Assembly (NCBI RefSeq): GCF_020531965.1
Contig: NZ_JAJAWH010000004.1
Coordinates: 62,001 to 126,000, forward strand
Source: Pseudorhizobium xiangyangii
Lineage (GTDB): Bacteria; Pseudomonadota; Alphaproteobacteria; Rhizobiales; Rhizobiaceae
Length of the DNA: 64,000 nt
Direction of reading: 5' to 3'
Under the pieces are notes generated by a model, which saw nothing but the letters and a program-made list of their open reading frames with translations, was not told the origin of the DNA and made no database searches. Numbering within the stretch: the stretch's first letter is position 1; each line of letters begins with the position of its first letter. Both the position numbers and the translations under genes were made by a program. Shown here piece by piece: positions 7,172 through 16,042 of this stretch.

Positions 7172-10033
7172 ATGGCAGACAAAATGCTTATCGACGCGTC
7201 TCACGAAGAGGAGACGCGGGTAGTCGTTGTTCGCGGCAACCGTATCGAAGAATTCGATTTCGAGTCCCAACACAAGAAGCAGATCCGGGGCAACATTTAC
7301 CTGGCCAAGGTAACGAGGGTAGAGCCCTCGCTTCAGGCTGCGTTTGTCGATTACGGTGGTAACCGTCACGGCTTCCTCGCCTTTGCGGAAATCCATCCCG
7401 ACTACTATCAGATCCCGCTCGCCGACCGGCAGGCGCTGATGCAGGCCGAGGCCGAAGATCAGAAGATGATCGCCGACGCCGAAGCGGCCGATTCGGTTGC
7501 CGATCTCGCTGAAGCGGAACAGCCCGTCATCAACGACCAGCCTGCCCCGGTGTCCGCGGAGACAGCAACCACTGAGGCTGATGCAGAAGCGAGCCCGGTG
7601 GCGGTTGAAGCCGTCGAGGCAGAAAAGCCGAAGGCAAAGCCCCGCCGCAGCCGTGCGCGCAAGAAGGTGGAAGAGGTGGAAGCCTCTGTCTCCGACGCAG
7701 CGGAAGGCGAAGACGACAAGAGCACGCCTGGCGAAATGGCCGCCATGGTGGAGACCGATTCGATTTCGGAAGACGTCCGCGGCCGTCGTGGCAAGAACGA
7801 CGACGACGATGATGACGACGATGACAACCACGAGAAGGAAGAGATCGAATCCGTTGGCGCCGAAGACGCCATGGAGGAGGTTCCGGATCGCGTCCAGCGC
7901 AGGCCGCGCAAGCAGTACCGTATCCAGGAAGTCATCAAGCGCCGGCAGATCCTCCTCGTACAGGTTGCCAAGGAAGAACGCGGCAACAAGGGTGCCGCTC
8001 TCACCACGTATCTCTCGCTCGCCGGGCGCTACTCCGTGCTCATGCCGAACACGGCACGTGGCGGTGGCATCTCGCGCAAGATCACGCAGCTGCAGGACCG
8101 CAAGCGCCTGAAGGAAATCGCCAAGGAACTCGAAGTGCCGCAGGGCATGGGCGTGATCCTTCGCACAGCCGGTGCCAACCGCACCCGCGTCGAAGTCAAG
8201 CGTGACTTCGAATACCTGATGCGCCTTTGGGAAAACGTTCGCACGCTGACCCTCAACTCTACTGCGCCCTGCCTCGTCTACGAGGAAGGCAGCCTCATCA
8301 AGCGCTCGATCCGCGACCTCTACAACAAGGATATCTCGGAGATCATCGTCTCCGGTGAAGAAGGCTATCGTGAAGCAAAAGACTTCATGAAGATGCTGAT
8401 GCCGAGCCACGCCAAGGTGGTTCAGCCGTATCGCGACCTTCATCCGATCTTTTCGCGCTCCGGTATCGAGGCGCAGCTCGACCGCATGCTGCAGCCGCAG
8501 GTGACGCTGAAGTCCGGTGGCTACCTGATCATGAACCAGACGGAAGCTCTGGTGGCGATCGACGTCAACTCCGGCCGCTCGACGCGCGAGCACTCGATCG
8601 AAGAGACCGCACTTCAGACGAACCTGGAAGCCGCTGAGGAAGTGGCGCGTCAGTTGCGTCTGCGAGACCTTGCCGGCCTTATCGTCATCGACTTCATCGA
8701 CATGGAAGAAAAGCGCAACAACCGCGCTGTCGAGAAGAGGCTCAAGGATTGCCTGAAGAACGACCGCGCCCGCATTCAGGTCGGCCGCATCTCGCATTTC
8801 GGCCTGCTCGAAATGTCGCGCCAGCGCATTCGTGCATCCGTTCTCGAGTCGACCACGCAGATCTGCACCCATTGCGGCGGCACGGGCCACGTCCGCTCGC
8901 AATCGTCGGTCGCGCTGCACGTTCTCCGCGGTGTCGAAGAATACCTTCTGAAGAACACGACGCATGACGTCACCATCCGCACCACTCCGGATATTGCGCT
9001 CTATCTTCTGAACCAGAAGCGCCACACTGTGGTGGATTACGAAAATCGCTTCGGCGTTTCGATCTTCATCGAATCGGATGACGGCATCGGTTCCAGCCAC
9101 TTCGCGATCGATCGTGGCGAGCCTGTCGAAAATCCGATCAAGATCGAAAGCCTGATGCAGTTCGCGGCACTTCCGATCGAAGACGAGGATGACGACATCA
9201 TCATCGAAGAGGACGAACTCGACGAAGAGGACGTCGTCGAGGCCAAGCCTTCGCAGCCGGCAAATGCAGCTGCACAGGGCGACGAACAAGGCGGACGCAA
9301 GCGCAAGCGCCGCCGCCGCCGCCGCAACAAGAACGGCGATCGGCAGGAAGGTACGGACGCCGCGTCCGGCGACGATGCCGGTGCAGCCGAAGGTGACGAA
9401 GACGAGGATGAAGACGACACGGATGCTGAAGGCCGCGAAGCCTCTGTATCCGCTTCCGAGACGGATGAAAGCGGAAGCCGCAAGCGCCGCCGTCGTGGCA
9501 AGCGCGGTGGTCGTCGCAACCGGCCGGAAGACGAGGCCCTGAACGGTACTGCCGAAGGCGAGACCCAGGCAACCGAGGGTTCGCAAGAGGACGGTGAAGC
9601 GGCCGTCTCCGCGGCGGAAGAGCCTGCCGTTGAACTGCCGGTGGAAGCCGCAGCGACCGAAGCCGTACAGAGCGACGAGCCCGTGGCCGCAGCTCCGCCG
9701 GCTGCCAAGCCGCGCAGAAGCAGGAAGAAGGCCGCCGTCGTTGCCGATCCATCGGTCGAAGCCATTCCGGCGGACGTTGTCGCAATTGCGGAGACTGTCT
9801 CCGAAGAAGCGGTCGCGCTGAAGGTTGACGTGGCCTTGGTTGAACAGCCCGTCGTAGCGGAGCCCGTACCAGCCGAGGATGAGGCGAAGCCTGCCCGCGC
9901 CAACCGGGCCTCGAACATCAGCGCCTCCGATCCAGTCGTGAAGAGCTCGGATCGCCCGCAGGAAGAACCCACCGACGGTGAACCGCCAAAGCCGAAGAAG
10001 GCCGGTTGGTGGCAGCGTCGCGGATTCTTCTGA
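7172..10033 (+). CDS. rne: Ribonuclease E with a long acidic insertion in the S1 domain
   Basis: This is the central endoribonuclease of mRNA decay and rRNA/tRNA processing, and the scaffold of the degradosome. Of 953 residues, the S1 domain begins normally (about 38-87) but is interrupted by some 160 residues (about 88-247) rich in Glu, Ala and Pro, with nine Asp in a row from about 210, before resuming at KQYRIQEV. The catalytic DNase I-like core follows, with AIDVNSGRST (Asp about 464) and IVIDFIDM (Asp about 507 and 510). The zinc-link CTHC is at about 565-568. The C-terminal 270 residues are low complexity, with alternating acidic and Arg/Lys-rich blocks, ending in KKAGWWQRRGFF. A strong terminator follows. 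Confidence 0.96.
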   Translation: MADKMLIDASHEEETRVVVVRGNRIEEFDFESQHKKQIRGNIYLAKVTRVEPSLQAAFVDYGGNRHGFLAFAEIHPDYYQIPLADRQALMQAEAEDQKMIADAEAADSVADLAEAEQPVINDQPAPVSAETATTEADAEASPVAVEAVEAEKPKAKPRRSRARKKVEEVEASVSDAAEGEDDKSTPGEMAAMVETDSISEDVRGRRGKNDDDDDDDDDNHEKEEIESVGAEDAMEEVPDRVQRRPRKQYRIQEVIKRRQILLVQVAKEERGNKGAALTTYLSLAGRYSVLMPNTARGGGISRKITQLQDRKRLKEIAKELEVPQGMGVILRTAGANRTRVEVKRDFEYLMRLWENVRTLTLNSTAPCLVYEEGSLIKRSIRDLYNKDISEIIVSGEEGYREAKDFMKMLMPSHAKVVQPYRDLHPIFSRSGIEAQLDRMLQPQVTLKSGGYLIMNQTEALVAIDVNSGRSTREHSIEETALQTNLEAAEEVARQLRLRDLAGLIVIDFIDMEEKRNNRAVEKRLKDCLKNDRARIQVGRISHFGLLEMSRQRIRASVLESTTQICTHCGGTGHVRSQSSVALHVLRGVEEYLLKNTTHDVTIRTTPDIALYLLNQKRHTVVDYENRFGVSIFIESDDGIGSSHFAIDRGEPVENPIKIESLMQFAALPIEDEDDDIIIEEDELDEEDVVEAKPSQPANAAAQGDEQGGRKRKRRRRRRNKNGDRQEGTDAASGDDAGAAEGDEDEDEDDTDAEGREASVSASETDESGSRKRRRRGKRGGRRNRPEDEALNGTAEGETQATEGSQEDGEAAVSAAEEPAVELPVEAAATEAVQSDEPVAAAPPAAKPRRSRKKAAVVADPSVEAIPADVVAIAETVSEEAVALKVDVALVEQPVVAEPVPAEDEAKPARANRASNISASDPVVKSSDRPQEEPTDGEPPKPKKAGWWQRRGFF

Positions 10034-10052
10034 TCTGAACGAAATTGACAGG

Positions 10053-10081
10053 AAATGGCCGCGCAACCCGCGGCCATTTTC
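10053..10081 (+). terminator. Terminator after rne
   Basis: AAATGGCCGCG pairs perfectly over 11 bp with CGCGGCCATTT, loop CAACC, followed by further Ts. Confidence 0.88.
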
Positions 10082-10245
10082 TTGTCTGAACCTATGTCTT
10101 CCGTGCCTGCTACAGCAACGCAGATGTGAAGTCCGGACGGAGCCAGACTGCAAGTTTGAAGTTCCTATCGTCGTGCCACTGGCATAGGTTCGCCGTAAAC
10201 AGACGCTAGACGCGTTGTATAAGCACTGATCAACGAGGTTTCCTC

Positions 10246-11004
10246 ATGCCTGCCCGTTCCAAAACCCTTGCCCTAGCATCCATGCTGATCCCGGCTCTCT
10301 GGCTGACGCCGGCGGCGGCGCTCGATGATCAGCAGAAAAAAGAGATGGGCGAATTCATCCGCGAGTACCTGGTCGAGAACCCGGAAGTCATGGTCGAAGT
10401 CCAGGCCGCGCTCGAAGCGAAACAGCAGTCGCAGCGAGTTGCTCAGGCGAGCCAGGCCGTCACCGCGAACCACGACGCCATCTTCTCTTCGAAAAATGAC
10501 GTCACGCTTGGAAATCCGGACGGCGACGTGACGATCGTCGAGTTCTTCGACTACAATTGCGGCTATTGCAAACGCGCCCTGGCAGACATGGAGACGATCG
10601 TCGAGAAGGACTCCAACGTGCGCTTCGTGCTGAAGGAATTCCCCATTCTCGGGCAGGATTCGCTTGATGCCCACCGGGTTTCCAATGCGGTCCGGCTGGT
10701 TGCGCCCGAGAAGTACAAGGAGTTCCACCGCACCCTGCTCTCCAGCACCGGCATGGCGACAGAGGAGAGCGCGATAGACGTCGCCACATCGCTTGGTATC
10801 AGCGAGGCGGACATCAAAAAATCCATGGAAGCCAACCCGAACGACAAGCTCGTTCGCGAAGCATATGAGCTGGCAACCAACCTCGGCATAACCGGAACCC
10901 CCACCTATGTCGTTGGCAATGAGGCGCTGTTCGGCGCCGTCGGGCAGGCTGCCATCGAAGAGAAGGTGGCAAACGTCCGCGCCTGCGGCAAAGGCACCTG
11001 CTGA
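10246..11004 (+). CDS. DsbA-family periplasmic thiol:disulfide oxidoreductase
   Basis: The 252-residue protein has a Sec signal peptide (about 1-25, ending TPAAA), a helical charged region (about 27-80) and a DsbA-like thioredoxin fold with the active-site motif CGYC at about 105-108 inside EFFDYNCGYCKRAL. The expected cis-proline loop is seen in GITGTPTYVVGN (about 211-222). The N-terminal helical segment resembles the ScsC/Com1-like branch, where it can mediate oligomerisation. It probably forms or isomerises disulfides in the periplasm; the substrates cannot be read from sequence. The start ATG has GAGG about eight bases upstream. Confidence 0.85.
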   Translation: MPARSKTLALASMLIPALWLTPAAALDDQQKKEMGEFIREYLVENPEVMVEVQAALEAKQQSQRVAQASQAVTANHDAIFSSKNDVTLGNPDGDVTIVEFFDYNCGYCKRALADMETIVEKDSNVRFVLKEFPILGQDSLDAHRVSNAVRLVAPEKYKEFHRTLLSSTGMATEESAIDVATSLGISEADIKKSMEANPNDKLVREAYELATNLGITGTPTYVVGNEALFGAVGQAAIEEKVANVRACGKGTC

Positions 11005-11030
11005 TCCGTTCGTTCTTCTGTCACTCCGAC

Positions 11031-11072
11031 CGGGGAAAGCCCAGCGTTTCAACGGCCGGGGGCTTTTCCTCG
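11031..11072 (+). terminator. Possible terminator after the DsbA-like gene
   Basis: GGGGAAAGCCC can pair with GGGGGCTTTTCC with one bulge; the T-run is short. It would separate this gene from aroQ. Confidence 0.5.
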
Positions 11073-11124
11073 CTAGTCGGGAGGTCTATAGGTGGCCCTG
11101 ACTTTTGATGGAACATTGGAAAAG

Positions 11125-11562
11125 ATGAGCAAGACGGTCTTCGTCCTTAACGGTCCCAATCTCAACATGCTGGGCAAGCGCGAGCCCGGTATCTACGGTG
11201 GCAATACGCTGCAGGACATCGAAAGCGATTGCCGAAAGGCCGGGGACGACTATGGGCTGACCATAGATTTCCGCCAAAGCAATCATGAAGGCGTGCTTGT
11301 CGACTGGCTGCACGAGGCGAGCGAAAAGGCAGTTGGCGTGGCGATAAACGCCGGCGCCTACACCCACACCTCCGTGGCACTTCATGATGCGATCCGCGCC
11401 ATCTCTGTTCCTGTCATCGAAGTCCATATTTCGAATGTGCATGCCCGGGAAGAATTCCGGCATCATTCGAAGATCGCGCCTGCCTGCAAGGGCGTCATCT
11501 GCGGCTTTGGGCCAACGAGCTACATTCTGGCGCTATACGCCTTGAAAAGCATCACTGACTGA
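11125..11562 (+). CDS. aroQ: Type II 3-dehydroquinate dehydratase
   Basis: It converts 3-dehydroquinate to 3-dehydroshikimate, the third step of the shikimate pathway. From the ATG at 11125 it has 145 residues, the usual size. Family motifs are [20 protein letters not shown] (the tyrosine of IYG is the catalytic base), [17 protein letters not shown] and [14 protein letters not shown] (catalytic histidine). An in-frame GTG at 11092 has a better-looking Shine-Dalgarno (GGGAGG, about eight bases away) and would add 11 residues (MALTFDGTLEK), but close relatives begin at the position of MSKTVF, so I keep 11125. accB follows after 28 bases. Confidence 0.93.
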   Translation: MSKTVFVLNGPNLNMLGKREPGIYGGNTLQDIESDCRKAGDDYGLTIDFRQSNHEGVLVDWLHEASEKAVGVAINAGAYTHTSVALHDAIRAISVPVIEVHISNVHAREEFRHHSKIAPACKGVICGFGPTSYILALYALKSITD

Positions 11563-11590
11563 CAAGATAAACAGAACAATAGGGTTTGCC

Positions 11591-12052
11591 ATGTCTGAGA
11601 ATAAGAACGGTATCGACAAGGGATTGATCCGCGATCTCGCGAACATCCTGAACGACACCGACCTCACCGAGATCGAAGTGGAGCAGGATGACCTGCGCAT
11701 CCGCATTTCGCGCGCATCCACTACGCATTACGTTCAGGCCCCGATGGTCGGCGCACCGATGGCGGCTCCTGCGGCTTTGGCCGCAGCACCGGCAGCAGCC
11801 CCTGCTGCCCGCGACAACGCCAATGCGGTTACCGCACCGATGGTCGGCACGGTCTATCTTTCCCCGGCTCCGGGCTCGCGGTCGTTCATTGAAGTCGGCG
11901 CAACGGTGAAGGAAGGGCAGACCCTCCTTATCATCGAAGCGATGAAGACCATGAACCAGATCCCGGCACCCCGGTCCGGCAAGGTCACAGAGATTCTGGT
12001 CAACGACTCGCAACCCGTCGAATACGGCGAGCCGCTCGTCGTCATCGAATAG
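11591..12052 (+). CDS. accB: Biotin carboxyl carrier protein of acetyl-CoA carboxylase
   Basis: It carries the biotin that shuttles CO2 from AccC to the carboxyltransferase in malonyl-CoA synthesis. The 153 residues comprise an N-terminal domain (about 1-45), an Ala/Pro-rich flexible linker (about 50-75) and a biotinyl domain (about 80-153), with the modified lysine in EAMKTMN at about 119. The biotin ligase that would modify it is encoded in the same window at about 57 kb. accC starts eight bases after the stop, so the two are surely co-transcribed. Confidence 0.97.
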   Translation: MSENKNGIDKGLIRDLANILNDTDLTEIEVEQDDLRIRISRASTTHYVQAPMVGAPMAAPAALAAAPAAAPAARDNANAVTAPMVGTVYLSPAPGSRSFIEVGATVKEGQTLLIIEAMKTMNQIPAPRSGKVTEILVNDSQPVEYGEPLVVIE

Positions 12053-12060
12053 GACGACCC

Positions 12061-13407
12061 ATGATCTCGAAAATCCTCATTGCCAATCGCGGAGAAATTG
12101 CCCTTCGCGTGCTGCGTGCCTGCAAGGAGCTTGGCATCGCCACCGTAGCCGTTCATTCGACGGCCGACGCGGACGCCATGCATGTGCGCCTTGCGGACGA
12201 AAGTGTGTGCATTGGCCCACCGCCGTCCCGCGATAGCTACCTGAACATCCACCAGATCGTCGCCGCCTGCGAGATTACCGGCGCCGACGCCGTGCATCCG
12301 GGCTACGGCTTCCTGTCGGAAAATGCCAAGTTCGCCGATATTCTCGAGGCGCACGGCATCACCTTCATCGGGCCGACCGCCGAGCATATCCGCTTGATGG
12401 GCGACAAGATCACCGCCAAGCAGACGGCTGTCGAACTCGGCATTCCGGTCGTTCCTGGTTCCGTCGGTGAAGTGACCGCGGAGAACGTCCTGGAGACCGC
12501 TCGCGAGATCGGCTTCCCGGTGCTGATCAAGGCCACCGCCGGCGGCGGCGGACGCGGCATGAAGGTCGCCAAGACCGAGGCCGACCTCGATGAAGCCTTC
12601 GACACTGCCCGCACCGAAGCGCTCGCCGCTTTCGGCAACGGCGCCGTCTACATGGAAAAGTACCTCGGCAAGCCACGCCATATCGAGGTGCAGGTCGTGG
12701 GTGACGGTGAGGGCAACGCCATTCATCTGGGCGAACGTGACTGCTCGCTGCAGCGCCGCCACCAGAAGGTCTGGGAAGAGGCCAACTCCCCTGCCCTCAA
12801 TGTCGAGCAGCGTATGAACATCGGTCAGATCTGCGCCGACGCGATGAAGAAGATGAAGTACCGGGGCGCCGGCACGGTCGAGTTCCTCTACGAGAACGGC
12901 GAGTTCTATTTCATCGAAATGAACACCCGTCTGCAGGTGGAGCATCCGATCACCGAGGCCATCACGAACATCGACCTCGTCCACGAGCAGATCCGTGTCG
13001 CTTCCGGTGGCGGCCTCTCGGTCACGCAGGAAGAGATCACCTTCTCGGGTCACGCGATCGAATGCCGCATCAATGCGGAAGATGCCCGCACCTTCGTCCC
13101 CTCGCCGGGCACCATCACGCACTTCCATGCGCCTGGCGGTCTTGGCGTCCGTGTCGATTCGGGTGTCTATGCGGGTTACAAGATCCCACCCTACTACGAC
13201 AGTCTGATCGGCAAGCTGATCGTGCATGGACGCACCCGCGTCGAATGCATGATGCGCCTTCGCCGTGTTCTCGACGAATTCGTCGTGGACGGTGTCAAGA
13301 CAACGTTGCCGCTGTTCCAGGATCTGGTTTCCAACCAGGACATCGCGAATGGCGACTACGACATCCATTGGCTGGAAAACTATCTGGCGGGCGACAAGCC
13401 ACACTAG
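12061..13407 (+). CDS. accC: Biotin carboxylase subunit of acetyl-CoA carboxylase
   Basis: It carboxylates AccB-bound biotin using ATP and bicarbonate. The 448 residues follow the family exactly: an N-terminal pre-ATP-grasp domain ([19 protein letters not shown]), the ATP-grasp glycine loop [13 protein letters not shown] (about 158-171), the metal- and bicarbonate-site motif [18 protein letters not shown] (about 282-299) and the C-terminal biotin carboxylase domain. The ATG lies eight bases after accB, and aat begins eight bases after its stop codon. Confidence 0.97.
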   Translation: MISKILIANRGEIALRVLRACKELGIATVAVHSTADADAMHVRLADESVCIGPPPSRDSYLNIHQIVAACEITGADAVHPGYGFLSENAKFADILEAHGITFIGPTAEHIRLMGDKITAKQTAVELGIPVVPGSVGEVTAENVLETAREIGFPVLIKATAGGGGRGMKVAKTEADLDEAFDTARTEALAAFGNGAVYMEKYLGKPRHIEVQVVGDGEGNAIHLGERDCSLQRRHQKVWEEANSPALNVEQRMNIGQICADAMKKMKYRGAGTVEFLYENGEFYFIEMNTRLQVEHPITEAITNIDLVHEQIRVASGGGLSVTQEEITFSGHAIECRINAEDARTFVPSPGTITHFHAPGGLGVRVDSGVYAGYKIPPYYDSLIGKLIVHGRTRVECMMRLRRVLDEFVVDGVKTTLPLFQDLVSNQDIANGDYDIHWLENYLAGDKPH

Positions 13408-13414
13408 GAGACGC

Positions 13415-14032
13415 ATGATCGGGCGACGCGGCAGATATTACCCGGCGATTACACCGGACATTCTGCTGCGCGCCTATTCGATCGGCCTTTTTCCGATGGC
13501 GGACTCCGCCGACGATCCCGAAATCTTCTGGGTCGAGCCCGAGGTTCGCGGCATCCTGCCGCTGGACGAATTTCACGTTTCCAAGAGCCTCGCCAAGGCC
13601 ATACGAAAAAGCCCCTTCAGCATCCGTTTCGATACGGCGTTCGATTCGGTTATCGAGCACTGCGCCGAAGCCACGGGCGACCGTCCCAGCACCTGGATCA
13701 ACGGCACGATCCGGCATCTCTATTCCGAACTGCACAAGATGGGGCACGCCCACAGCGTCGAGGCGTTCGAGGACGAGGAGCTTGTGGGTGGACTCTATGG
13801 CGTATCGCTGGGCTCCGCCTTCTTCGGCGAGAGCATGTTCTCGCGCAGGACCGACGCCTCGAAGATCTGCCTCGTCCATCTCGTGGAGCGACTAAGGGCG
13901 GATGGTTTCACGCTTCTCGATACCCAGTTCACCACCGAGCATCTCAAGACATTCGGTGCGGTCGATATTGCGAGGGAAGACTATCTGGAGATGCTGAAGG
14001 ACGCCGTCGAGGCTCCGCACCTGCAGTTCTAG
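13415..14032 (+). CDS. aat: Leucyl/phenylalanyl-tRNA--protein transferase
   Basis: This N-end-rule enzyme adds Leu or Phe from aminoacyl-tRNA to proteins with N-terminal Lys or Arg, marking them for ClpAP. The 205-residue form from the ATG at 13415 (RBS TAGGAG) shows the family stretches [31 protein letters not shown] (written here in parts: [10 protein letters not shown] and [12 protein letters not shown]), [13 protein letters not shown] and [15 protein letters not shown]. The frame is open upstream inside accC, but that part is a shadow. It is probably the last gene of the aroQ-accB-accC-aat unit and converges on the DUF2155 gene. Confidence 0.94.
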   Translation: MIGRRGRYYPAITPDILLRAYSIGLFPMADSADDPEIFWVEPEVRGILPLDEFHVSKSLAKAIRKSPFSIRFDTAFDSVIEHCAEATGDRPSTWINGTIRHLYSELHKMGHAHSVEAFEDEELVGGLYGVSLGSAFFGESMFSRRTDASKICLVHLVERLRADGFTLLDTQFTTEHLKTFGAVDIAREDYLEMLKDAVEAPHLQF

Positions 14033-14036
14033 CGGA

Positions 14037-14453
14037 TCAGTTTGTTGTCTCGGGCGCCGGCACGTCGGACTTCAGCTTGCAGCCGGTCAACCAGATATCG
14101 TAGATCGGGTGTTCCACCGCATTGAGGCCGGGGCTCGCCGCAAACATCCAGCCCGTGAATATCCGCCTGATCTTGCGGTCCAGCGTGATCTCTTCCACCT
14201 CGACGAAGCCGTCGATCATCTGCACTTCGGTATCGTCGCGGGAATAGCAGACCTTCGGCGTTACCTGCAGGGCGCCGTATTGCACCGTCTCGTCGATATA
14301 GACATCGAATGTGGTGATGCGACCGGTGATCTTGTCGATGCCGGCGAAGACCGCAACAGGGTTTGAAATGCGCGCTGCAGACACTGCGCCAGCCGTCAGA
14401 ACCGACACCGTCGCAAAAGCCACACCTATGGTCAGCTTGCGGGAGAATTTCAT
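14037..14453 (-). CDS. DUF2155 domain-containing secreted protein
   Basis: The 138-residue product from the ATG at 14453 has a signal peptide (KFSRKLTIGVAFATVSVLTAG, processed near VSA-ARIS) and a compact domain with conserved-looking aromatic and cysteine residues (PKVCYSRDDTE, FTGWMFAASPGLNAVEHPIYD, WLTGCKL). The domain arrangement matches DUF2155, an alphaproteobacterial periplasmic family of unknown function. The two cysteines could form a disulfide. In-frame ATGs at 14465 and further upstream would lengthen the N-terminus before the signal sequence. The gene converges tail-to-tail with aat (4 bases apart). Confidence 0.82.
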   Translation of the reverse strand: MKFSRKLTIGVAFATVSVLTAGAVSAARISNPVAVFAGIDKITGRITTFDVYIDETVQYGALQVTPKVCYSRDDTEVQMIDGFVEVEEITLDRKIRRIFTGWMFAASPGLNAVEHPIYDIWLTGCKLKSDVPAPETTN

Positions 14454-14547
14454 CGATGATCCCATTCTGCGTCCGGTCCGGGGAAGCTCCAGATACGCCA
14501 TCCAGCGCATCTATCGCCTAGAAGCCGAATGTGGCCAAAACAGGTGC

Positions 14548-14946
14548 TTAGCTACCCGGTGTCCAGGCGTCATAATCGCCGGTAACGCGGGCGCGCTCAC
14601 CCGATGCAGCCAGCGAACCCTTCGGCCGATATGCGCCAGCCGTGCCCGTCAGGTTAGGCTGGTGCAGCTTTTCCCACTCGCGCGGCTTGTAGTCTTCCTG
14701 CGAGGGCGCAACGTCGGTGCGGTGATGCATCCAGCCGTGCCAGCCCGGCGGGATCGCCGAAGCGTCCGCGTAGCCTTTGAAGACCACCCAACGGCGCGGC
14801 AACCCGTAGGAGCTCATGGAGCCCTCGTAGTAGATGTTGCCCAATTCGTCCTCGCCGACCTTCTTGCCGAAGCGCCAGGTAAAGAACCGGGTGCCGAGGG
14901 TCTGGCCATTCCACCAGGTGAATATCTGCAGCAGGAGATTTTTCAT
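14548..14946 (-). CDS. Complex I accessory subunit, NDUFA12 family
   Basis: A 132-residue protein with the NDUFA12/B17.2 core: TWWNGQTLGTRFFTWRFGKKVGEDELGNIYYEG (in parts: TWWNGQTLGTRFFTW and GEDELGNIYYEG), YGLPRRWVVFKGY, PPGWHGWMHHRTDVAPS and KPREWEKLHQPNLTGTA. In mitochondria this subunit sits on the matrix arm of NADH:ubiquinone oxidoreductase; alphaproteobacteria keep it as an extra complex I subunit. The main nuo operon is at the other end of this window, so this subunit is encoded apart. Start chosen at the ATG at 14946, where the family begins (MKNLLLQ). Confidence 0.9.
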   Translation of the reverse strand: MKNLLLQIFTWWNGQTLGTRFFTWRFGKKVGEDELGNIYYEGSMSSYGLPRRWVVFKGYADASAIPPGWHGWMHHRTDVAPSQEDYKPREWEKLHQPNLTGTAGAYRPKGSLAASGERARVTGDYDAWTPGS

Positions 14947-15057
14947 GTGTTCTTCGTCAGCTATGGCAAACGCTAGGGGCAATATGATCTGCGACCGTTC
15001 GACAGCTTATGCAACCTGTCGGCCATGATGTCCAGCGATTCCAGTGCGTACCCGTGG

Positions 15058-15522
15058 TCATTTAAGTCGCATCTTGAAGCCGACATGGCTCTTGGCAAAA
15101 CCGAGGCGCTCATAGAAACGATGTGCATCCGTCCGCGCCATGTTCGACGCGAGCTGCACAAGCCGGCAATCGCGCCGAGCGGCTTCCGCAATGGCATAAT
15201 TGACCATCGTGGCGCCGATGCCCTTGCCTCGCATATCGTCGCGTGTCTGCACAGCTTCGATAACCATGACCAGGCCGCCCCGGCCGGTGAGCGTGCGGCT
15301 GAACATGATCTGGAAGGTGCCGACAACCTCGCCGGCCAGTTCGGCGGCAAAAAGCTGTTCGTTGGCGGAGGCCTCGATCATGTTAAAGGCGCGAAGATAA
15401 TCGTCGAACGCGGCAGGATCGGTGGTGTCGCCGTGGCCCCCGACATCGTCGGCGGAAAAGAGCGCAATCAATGCCGGGAGGTCCTCTTCCCGTGCTCGAC
15501 GGATCAGCAGATCTTCCACCAT
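15058..15522 (-). CDS. GNAT-family N-acetyltransferase
   Basis: The 154-residue protein has the GNAT fold, with N-terminal DLLIRRAREEDLPALIALF and an acetyl-CoA pyrophosphate loop RGKGIGATMVNYAI at about 99-112, then the typical FYERLGFAKSHVGF ending. The substrate cannot be predicted. It is followed 13 bases upstream by a second GNAT gene on the same strand (15536-16039), and the two may be co-transcribed; the sequences are too different to be a recent duplication. Confidence 0.85.
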   Translation of the reverse strand: MVEDLLIRRAREEDLPALIALFSADDVGGHGDTTDPAAFDDYLRAFNMIEASANEQLFAAELAGEVVGTFQIMFSRTLTGRGGLVMVIEAVQTRDDMRGKGIGATMVNYAIAEAARRDCRLVQLASNMARTDAHRFYERLGFAKSHVGFKMRLK

Positions 15523-15535
15523 GTATCGTCTCCAA

Positions 15536-16039
15536 TTACCGCGGCAGCGGCTTTTCCATCACCACCGCCGGCAGGCCGGAGGCAGGGCCGCCGAATTCCT
15601 CCATGCGATCAACCTCCGTGAAGCCGAGCCGGCTGTAGAAGGAGATCGCACGACTGTTCTGGAGCGCCACCTCGACCCGCATGATCTCAGAGTCGGGAAA
15701 ACACGTCTCGATCTCGCCGAAAATGTCGCGTCCGATCCCCTCGCCCTGGCAGGACGGACGGACGTAGAGCTGGTGAAGCATCACCGTCTTTTCCATTTTC
15801 GGATAGGTGGCGGCATAGCCCATGCCGCCGATAGCCTTGCCGCTGTCTGCAACCAGGAATTCCGCGCCGCGCTTGATGACCCTTGCCTGGATGGCTGAAG
15901 GCGAATTCCACGCCTTCAGCATCTTCTCGACGGCCTGAGCGCCGTAGAAGGGGTCGTAGCTTGCATGGAACGTCTCGACCAGAAGCGCATGCAACTGATC
16001 GATGTCGCGCTCGCTTGCAGTGCGGACGAAATAGACCAT
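15536..16039 (-). CDS. GNAT-family N-acetyltransferase
   Basis: The 167-residue protein begins MVYFVRTASERDIDQLHALL. It has the acetyl-CoA binding loop CQGEGIGRDIFGEIE and the C-terminal NSRAISFYSRLGFTEVDRMEEF signature of RimI-like GNAT enzymes. The substrate is unknown. It starts 3 bases after the gatB stop codon, so it is probably expressed from the gatB promoter, with the next GNAT gene further downstream. Confidence 0.86.
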   Translation of the reverse strand: MVYFVRTASERDIDQLHALLVETFHASYDPFYGAQAVEKMLKAWNSPSAIQARVIKRGAEFLVADSGKAIGGMGYAATYPKMEKTVMLHQLYVRPSCQGEGIGRDIFGEIETCFPDSEIMRVEVALQNSRAISFYSRLGFTEVDRMEEFGGPASGLPAVVMEKPLPR

Positions 16040-16042
16040 GGC

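Noticed and set aside
6998..10153. A 1051-codon open frame antisense to rne
   Set aside because: It is the complement of a GC-rich real gene; its composition is that of a shadow frame, and rne is unambiguous on the other strand.
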